A DNA stretch of 9,529 nucleotides from Chloroflexota bacterium (GTDB taxonomy: Bacteria > Chloroflexota > Dormibacteria > CF-121), in NCBI GenBank assembly GCA_005889285.1, contig VBFF01000007.1:1-9529 (forward strand), written 5' to 3'. How positions within the stretch are numbered: position 1 is the first letter of the stretch; each line of letters starts with the position of its first letter. The notes under the pieces were generated by a model. It had not been told where the DNA came from, did no database searches, and was given only the letters and a program-made list of their open reading frames with translations. Below are positions 6,635 to 9,529 of the stretch, in pieces. The translations under genes were made by a program, and so were the position numbers.

Positions 6635-7555
6635 TCAATACCGTCGCGAGTCCGACCGGCGCCGTCGGTAGGTCCGGCGGCGATACGGCGGTGGCTGCGG
6701 CAGGCGCGACTGGCGGCGGATGGCCGCCCGCATCACCACAAAGAGCACCGCCAGCCCGCCGACGATGAGTCCCCATCGCGTCGCCGTGGCGGTACGTGCC
6801 GCATCGGCGGACGCGGTCGCAGCAGCCAGGCGCTGCGCGGTGGCGGCAGCTTCGGTGTGTGCCAGTTGCACCTTGGTTTGTTCAATTTCAGGATCGGCGG
6901 CGAGCATGCCCTGGAAAACTCCCATCGCGATCGCGTCCCGGAAGTCGTCCTGCAACAGCAGGCTCCGCTCGCGCGGATTCGTCAGGTAGGCGGGTTCGAC
7001 CGTCACGGTCGGGACATCGGTACGGACCCACAACTCCGGCTTGATGACGACGCCGTCGTCGGCGATCTGAAAACGCTTGAGCGTCTGGGTCAGCCCCGCG
7101 TCGATCGCCTGGGCGAACGAGAAGCTATCGGGCTTGGGGTAGAAGACGGCCAGGCCGTTGATGGTCGGATCGCCGTCGTAGGCATTGACGTGCAGGCTGA
7201 CAAACATCCGGGCACCCGCCGCGTGCGCGCGATTCCATCGCTCCGAGATCTCGACGTACTGATCGCTGCTCCTCGTCAGCACCACCTTGACGCGCTCGCG
7301 CTGCAGCAGCGTGCGCAGCCGCATGGCGAGGTCGAGCGTGATGTCCTTCTCCATGATGGTGCCGACCACGACACCCGGATCCCAGAGCTGGGTGGGGTCG
7401 CTGGTCGGGCTGCCGCCGTGTCCGGGGTCGATCGCGACCACGTAGGGTGAGGGCACGACGAATGTAGGCTCCGCAGCCGCTGCCCGAGCCGTTGGGATGG
7501 ACGTAAACAAGACGACCCCGGCCGCGAGCACAGCCGGGAGGCGCGGCAGATGCAA
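6635..7555 (-). CDS. N-acetylmuramoyl-L-alanine amidase (Amidase_3) with C-terminal membrane anchor
   Basis: Zinc hydrolase that cleaves the amide between N-acetylmuramic acid and L-alanine of peptidoglycan, acting outside the membrane. Residues 1-28 form a signal peptide (hydrophobic 8-20, then PTARA-A). The Amidase_3 domain spans about 38-218, with zinc and catalytic residues H46 (DPGHGG), E69 (MEKDIT), H122 (SLHVNA) and E187 (VEPAYLTNP). An Ala-rich helix (223-257) follows, then one membrane segment (261-277, WGLIVGGLAVLFVVM) and a cytoplasmic tail (278-306) with about 14 arginines. This predicts a type I anchored enzyme, unlike the usual soluble form with SPOR or cell-wall binding repeats. 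The TTG at 7555 lacks a Shine-Dalgarno site, but a TATACT box lies 9 bases upstream. It follows rpsR, where rplI is often found. Confidence 0.93.
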   Translation of the reverse strand: MHLPRLPAVLAAGVVLFTSIPTARAAAAEPTFVVPSPYVVAIDPGHGGSPTSDPTQLWDPGVVVGTIMEKDITLDLAMRLRTLLQRERVKVVLTRSSDQYVEISERWNRAHAAGARMFVSLHVNAYDGDPTINGLAVFYPKPDSFSFAQAIDAGLTQTLKRFQIADDGVVIKPELWVRTDVPTVTVEPAYLTNPRERSLLLQDDFRDAIAMGVFQGMLAADPEIEQTKVQLAHTEAAATAQRLAAATASADAARTATATRWGLIVGGLAVLFVVMRAAIRRQSRLPQPPPYRRRTYRRRRSDSRRY

Positions 7556-7564
7556 CTACCGCGA

Positions 7565-7570
7565 AGTATA
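7565..7570 (-). promoter_or_regulatory. Putative -10 box for the amidase gene
   Basis: TATACT on the minus strand ends 9 bases before the TTG start of the amidase gene. It overlaps the outer arm of an inverted repeat. No good -35 is present (CCGACC at 17 bases spacing). It may give a leaderless mRNA for the amidase separate from the rpsF operon. Confidence 0.35.
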
Positions 7571-7600
7571 CGGCCTGAATTAACGCTGGTCGGCCGTATA
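7567..7600. repeat. 9-bp perfect inverted repeat over the rpsR stop codon
   Basis: TATACGGCC (7567-7575) and GGCCGTATA (7592-7600) are exact reverse complements separated by 16 bases. The right arm encodes residues near the S18 C-terminus. The rpsR stop (7580-7582) is in the loop, and the left arm overlaps the TATACT box. No T-run follows in either direction, so a classic terminator is unlikely. A processing hairpin or an operator are alternatives. Confidence 0.65.
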
Positions 7601-7825
7601 AGGGAGCAGGGCGACGTGACGGGCGCGCTTGAGCGCGACCGCGAGGCGCCGCTGGTGACGAGCGCAGGTTCCCGTTACGCGACGGGGCAGGATCTTGCCT
7701 CGCTCGCTGACGAAGCGTCGAAGGCGGGAGACCTCCTTGTAGTCGATGAGGTGGACCTTCTCCACACAGAAGTTGCAAACCTTCTTGTGCGGCTTGCGGT
7801 CTCGCTTATCGGTCGGTGGTGGCAT
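7580..7825 (-). CDS. rpsR: 30S ribosomal protein S18 (bS18, zinc-ligand form)
   Basis: An 81-residue small-subunit protein that binds 16S rRNA with S6 in the platform. The core matches bS18: [23 protein letters not shown] (27-49) and [26 protein letters not shown] (51-76). C17, C20, C54 and H57 give a possible zinc site (the C+ paralogue type). Organisms with this form sometimes keep a second Cys-free copy for zinc starvation. The ATG at 7825 is the only start after an in-frame TGA. It lies 21 bases past the ssb stop, with the AAAGGAG site 16 bases away, which is farther than ideal. The order rpsF-ssb-rpsR is the conserved operon, so co-expression is expected. Confidence 0.97.
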   Translation of the reverse strand: MPPPTDKRDRKPHKKVCNFCVEKVHLIDYKEVSRLRRFVSERGKILPRRVTGTCARHQRRLAVALKRARHVALLPYTADQR

Positions 7826-7846
7826 AGTGTCTGATCAACCGCTCCT

Positions 7847-8302
7847 TTAGAAGGGAATGTCTTCCGGGTCGACGTCGCGCGAGGGCTCCTCGTGATGGCC
7901 CGGCGCCGCGGCAACCGCGGTCTCGACCGGCTCGGCCGCCGCCGCCTGAGGCTGCGACTGGCTGCGCGGTTCGAGGAACTGGATTTCGGTGGCGTTTATC
8001 TCGGTGGTCTTGCGCTTCTGGCCGTCCTGGCCTTCCCAGGAACGGGTCTGCAGCCGGCCCTCGACGTAAACCAGGCTTCCTTTGTGGAGGTACTGGCCGG
8101 CTATCTCGGCCAGGTTGCGCTTGCCGATGTTCCAGACCACCACGTTGTGGTAGTCGGTGTATTCCTTCTTCTCTCCGTCGGTGGTCTGTCCGTAGCGGTT
8201 GGTCGCCAGCGAGAAGCTCGTCACCGGGGACCCGCTCGGCGTGTAACGCATTTCCGGATCGCGGGTCAGGCGGCCGATGAGCATCACTTTGTTCAGGTTC
8301 AT
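7847..8302 (-). CDS. ssb: Single-stranded DNA-binding protein
   Basis: A 151-residue SSB that coats single-stranded DNA as a tetramer in replication, repair and recombination. The OB-fold is residues 1-110: MNLNKVMLIGRLTRDPEMRY, VTSFSLATNR (27-36), VVVWN (54-58), GQYLHKGSLVYVEGRLQTRSW (69-89) and TTEINATEIQFL (99-110). A disordered Gln/Ala/Pro/Glu linker (112-144) leads to the acidic tip DPEDIPF (145-151), which recruits partner proteins. Its ATG overlaps the rpsF stop as ATGA, and GAGGGG lies 5 bases upstream, so translation is coupled to S6. Length and tip are standard. Confidence 0.97.
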   Translation of the reverse strand: MNLNKVMLIGRLTRDPEMRYTPSGSPVTSFSLATNRYGQTTDGEKKEYTDYHNVVVWNIGKRNLAEIAGQYLHKGSLVYVEGRLQTRSWEGQDGQKRKTTEINATEIQFLEPRSQSQPQAAAAEPVETAVAAAPGHHEEPSRDVDPEDIPF

Positions 8303-8595
8303 GATTTCCCCTCATCTTGTCGAACCAGTAAATGACGAAAGACACTGTCGGAAATCTTCAGAACGCGCTCGACCTCCTGGACTTTTTCCTGATCGAGGTC
8401 GAACTCCGCGACCACGTAATGCCCTTCCCGGTTGTCCTTGACGGTGTACGCGAGGCGCCGCTTGCCCCACGGGGTGACCTTCTTCACCTGGCCCCCATTG
8501 GTCTGGATCAGCTGGCCGACTTTCTCGATCTCCTGCTGAACCGCTTGATCGTCAAGGTCTGGCTTGACGATGTACATGAGCTCGTACGCTGACAA
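8299..8595 (-). CDS. rpsF: 30S ribosomal protein S6 (bS6)
   Basis: A 98-residue small-subunit protein that binds S18 and 16S rRNA. The family pattern is clear: YELMYIVKPDLDD near the start, WGKRRLAYTVKDNREGHYVVAEFD (43-66) and VLKISDSVFRHLLVR (78-92). Two TTG codons could start it. The one at 8601 is only 1 base from the AAGGAG site (8603-8608), while TTG at 8595 is 7 bases away and gives the usual M-x-x-YE spacing, so I chose 8595. It heads the rpsF-ssb-rpsR operon and overlaps ssb by 4 bases. A promoter candidate at 8670-8675 and a strong terminator just upstream separate it from tRNA-Val. Confidence 0.95.
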   Translation of the reverse strand: MSAYELMYIVKPDLDDQAVQQEIEKVGQLIQTNGGQVKKVTPWGKRRLAYTVKDNREGHYVVAEFDLDQEKVQEVERVLKISDSVFRHLLVRQDEGKS

Positions 8596-8602
8596 ACGCA
8601 AT

Positions 8603-8608
8603 CTCCTT
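8603..8608 (-). promoter_or_regulatory. Shine-Dalgarno site that sets the rpsF start
   Basis: AAGGAG on the minus strand, with GGAAAGGAGAT around it. It leaves 7 bases to TTG 8595 but only 1 to TTG 8601, so it decides for the downstream TTG. Confidence 0.7.
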
Positions 8609-8669
8609 TCCTATGGGATTTGCCCCGGCTATGGCCACGCGGCGGCAACGGAGCAGGAAGGCGCACGTA

Positions 8670-8675
8670 AGTCTA
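8670..8675 (-). promoter_or_regulatory. Putative extended -10 box for the rpsF-ssb-rpsR operon
   Basis: TGG-TAGACT on the minus strand gives an extended -10 (TGn plus TAGACT). The -35 at 17 bases spacing is weak (GTTTAG). It lies just after the intrinsic terminator and would give a leader of about 65-70 bases before the rpsF start. Confidence 0.45.
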
Positions 8676-8699
8676 CCAAACATTGAGCCCGCCTAAACG

Positions 8700-8728
8700 A
8701 AAAAAGCGGCCGCCCGAAGGCGACCGCT
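8700..8728 (-). terminator. Strong intrinsic terminator with UUCG loop upstream of rpsF
   Basis: On the minus strand AGCGGTCGCC and GGCGGCCGCT form a 10-bp stem (one G-T wobble) closed by the very stable TTCG loop. Six Ts follow (8705-8700). This is a textbook Rho-independent terminator. It ends transcription coming from the tRNA-Val side, or a short transcript from the promoter at 8785-8811, about 105 bases before the rpsF start. Confidence 0.9.
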
Positions 8729-8778
8729 CGCGGAGGGAAACCCGTACTCTTTACTTCCTGACGACGCGGTTGATGGAT
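8705..8778 (-). ncRNA. Candidate short non-coding transcript or rpsF upstream leader
   Basis: The stretch between a promoter-like element (8785-8811) and the strong terminator would give an RNA of roughly 75-80 bases. No start codon with a Shine-Dalgarno site opens a frame in it. It is unlike any RNA family I recognise. It may be a small RNA, an attenuated leader, or simply the trailer of the tRNA transcript. Confidence 0.25.
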
Positions 8779-8784
8779 TCGTAG

Positions 8785-8811
8785 TTTATACCATGACTAT
8801 CCGATTATCAA
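8785..8811 (-). promoter_or_regulatory. Promoter-like element between tRNA-Val and the terminator
   Basis: On the minus strand TTGATA (8811-8806) and TGG-TATAAA (box at 8790-8785) lie 15 bases apart. The spacing is short, but the extended -10 may compensate. It sits in an AT-rich patch inside GC-rich DNA. A second copy of TTGATAAT lies 16 bases upstream (8827-8820). Confidence 0.4.
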
Positions 8812-8877
8812 CCCTTCGTATTATCAAATACCGCTGAGGCTGAGGCCCGCGCCAACAGTCGAGCCTGGGGTTGGAAT

Positions 8878-8951
8878 TGGTCGGCGGGGGACTCGAACCC
8901 TCGACCTCTTGGATGTGAACCAAGCGCTCTAACCAGCTGAGCTAGCCGACC
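8878..8951 (-). tRNA. tRNA-Val, anticodon CAC
   Basis: A full cloverleaf on the minus strand. Acceptor GGTCGGC pairs with GCCGACC, with discriminator A at 8878. The D arm is GCTC-AGCTGGTTA-GAGC. The anticodon arm CTTGG-TTCACAT-CCAAG gives anticodon CAC, which reads GTG (valine). The variable loop is AGGTC and the T arm GAGGG-TTCGAGT-CCCCC. CCA is not encoded (ATT follows), so it must be added. The T stem contains one A-C mismatch (8901 with 8887), which is unusual but tolerable. A TACAAT box ends 8 bases upstream. Confidence 0.95.
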
Positions 8952-8959
8952 GTGCGGCA

Positions 8960-8965
8960 ATTGTA
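8960..8965 (-). promoter_or_regulatory. Putative -10 box for tRNA-Val
   Basis: TACAAT on the minus strand ends 8 bases before the tRNA 5' end, in the 17-base gap after the HTH gene. No clear -35 is seen at 17 bases. Read-through from the HTH gene is the alternative. Confidence 0.35.
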
Positions 8966-8968
8966 AAT

Positions 8969-9352
8969 CTAGCGGCGCGCGGCTTTTGCCAGGGCTCGCG
9001 TGACGGCCTCGGCCGCCTCCATCGGCAGGTACCCAATCGCCTCGTTCACCAGCTGCTCGGCCTCGTCTGCCGGCAACTTGCGACGAACGACCTCGAGCTG
9101 CTGCTCGACCAGGTCCGCCAGGACCTGCGACATCTCCGGGCGGCGCCGGCGGCGGAAGAGCTCTTGCTGCGCTGGGTAGCCGTTGCCGAAGGTGACGGGG
9201 AAACCCAGCCGCTGCAGCTCGGCCAGGTCTCGAAAAACGGTCCGGGAACTGACCTTGAGGGTCGCGGCGAGATCGTCGGCTCGGATTCCAGGGCGGGCGG
9301 TCGCCATCGACAGGATCACCAGGAGCCGATGCAAGCGCGCCGCCCGATTCAC
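8969..9352 (-). CDS. Small HTH (HTH_11 / DeoR-like) transcriptional regulator
   Basis: A 127-residue protein from the GTG at 9352. Residues 1-52 form a winged-helix HTH like the N-terminus of WYL/DeoR-type regulators: RLHRLLVILSM, then RADDLAATLKVSSRTVFRDLAELQRLGFPVTF with recognition helix SSRTVFRDL (35-43). A basic stretch (RRRRRPEM, 67-74) and a helical C-terminus (about 75-127) follow. No WYL or sugar-phosphate-binding domain is present, so the effector is unknown or the protein binds constitutively. TTG at 9394 would add 14 poorly conserved residues; I prefer 9352 because MNRAARLHRLL looks like a natural start. Neither has a good Shine-Dalgarno site. The target is unknown. Confidence 0.75.
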   Translation of the reverse strand: MNRAARLHRLLVILSMATARPGIRADDLAATLKVSSRTVFRDLAELQRLGFPVTFGNGYPAQQELFRRRRRPEMSQVLADLVEQQLEVVRRKLPADEAEQLVNEAIGYLPMEAAEAVTRALAKAARR

Positions 9353-9394
9353 GTTGCTGACCGTAGCACTGCCTTCGATGGGTCTGCAATTCAA

Positions 9395-9529
9395 CGGCCC
9401 GGCGCGGCCGGATCTCCGGCCAAGGAGACGTTTCTATTCGCGATGGAACGGGTACAAGCTAGGCGCGAGGCGGCCCGTTTGGACGTGTCCGCCTGAGTTC
9501 GATCCAGTGGTAAGGTGAAAGATTCTATG
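9395..9529 (+). other. Upstream region of a gene that starts at the window edge
   Basis: The last three bases are ATG. They are preceded by AAGGTG, 9 bases away (9512-9517), a fair Shine-Dalgarno match. TGG-TAAGGT in the same place also resembles an extended -10 for a leaderless start. A plus-strand gene may begin here, divergent from the HTH regulator, but its product is outside the window. Confidence 0.3.

Noticed and set aside
6597..6776. N-terminal extension of the aminotransferase frame
   Set aside because: It overlaps the amidase C-terminus and is not family-like. The conserved start is at 6596.
8610..8634. Possible S6:S18-binding leader element upstream of rpsF
   Set aside because: A GGG/CCC hairpin beside CCG and a repeated CCATAG are present, but the outer stem does not pair well and I could not match the known motif. 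A covariance-model search of this leader would decide it.
8808..9389. Minus-strand frame spanning the HTH gene and tRNA-Val
   Set aside because: It runs through a complete tRNA and the HTH gene in another frame, and has low-complexity Pro/Arg/Ala composition.
1..9529. CRISPR arrays, insertion sequences, integrases, attachment sites
   Set aside because: I saw no spaced direct repeats, transposase or integrase motifs, or tRNA-derived duplication in either strand.

Overview
The window is high-GC bacterial DNA. It uses many TTG/GTG starts, its genes are tightly packed on the minus strand, and its S18 is the zinc-ligand (Cys-containing) form. Gene content and style fit a terrestrial high-GC lineage such as Chloroflexota/Dormibacterota-like or Actinomycetota-like bacteria. 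The phylum cannot be fixed from the sequence alone.

Left part (1-1479): a sparse, plus-strand accessory stretch. It holds two small uncharacterised genes (136-447 and 818-1261) separated by 370 bases with no supportable gene. Then comes a convergent intergenic region carrying overlapping inverted repeats (1310-1334) and a hairpin (1459-1475), where transcription from both sides probably ends.

Middle and right (1480-8595): a long minus-strand run, read right to left. It starts with a ribosomal/replication operon, rpsF-ssb-rpsR, followed by a secreted or anchored N-acetylmuramoyl-L-alanine amidase. Next is a serine-biosynthesis cluster of a class V aminotransferase, serA and a DUF1015 protein. 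It ends with a ribbon-helix-helix regulator, an FmdB-type zinc ribbon protein and a thioredoxin. Upstream of rpsF are a strong intrinsic terminator, a candidate promoter with a short transcript, a tRNA-Val(CAC) gene and a small HTH regulator, all on the minus strand. The window ends exactly on a plausible plus-strand start codon.

How the genes fit together: SerA oxidises 3-phosphoglycerate. The adjacent aminotransferase is a good candidate for the transamination step. No SerB-type phosphatase is seen, and the DUF1015 protein in the same cluster has a ParB/sulfiredoxin/SerK-like DGHHR motif, so it may handle serine or phosphoserine. FmdB and thioredoxin form a two-gene unit whose junction reads ATAA instead of the expected ATGA, leaving thioredoxin with an apparent AUA start. 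Several minus-strand genes have a -10-like hexamer 7-11 bases before the start codon and no clear Shine-Dalgarno site, which suggests leaderless transcripts.

Most of the window is ordinary housekeeping. The observations most worth checking are the AUA/ATAA thioredoxin start, the DUF1015-serine link, the C-terminally anchored amidase with an arginine-rich tail, the inverted repeat at the rpsR/amidase junction, and the promoter-terminator unit ahead of rpsF.
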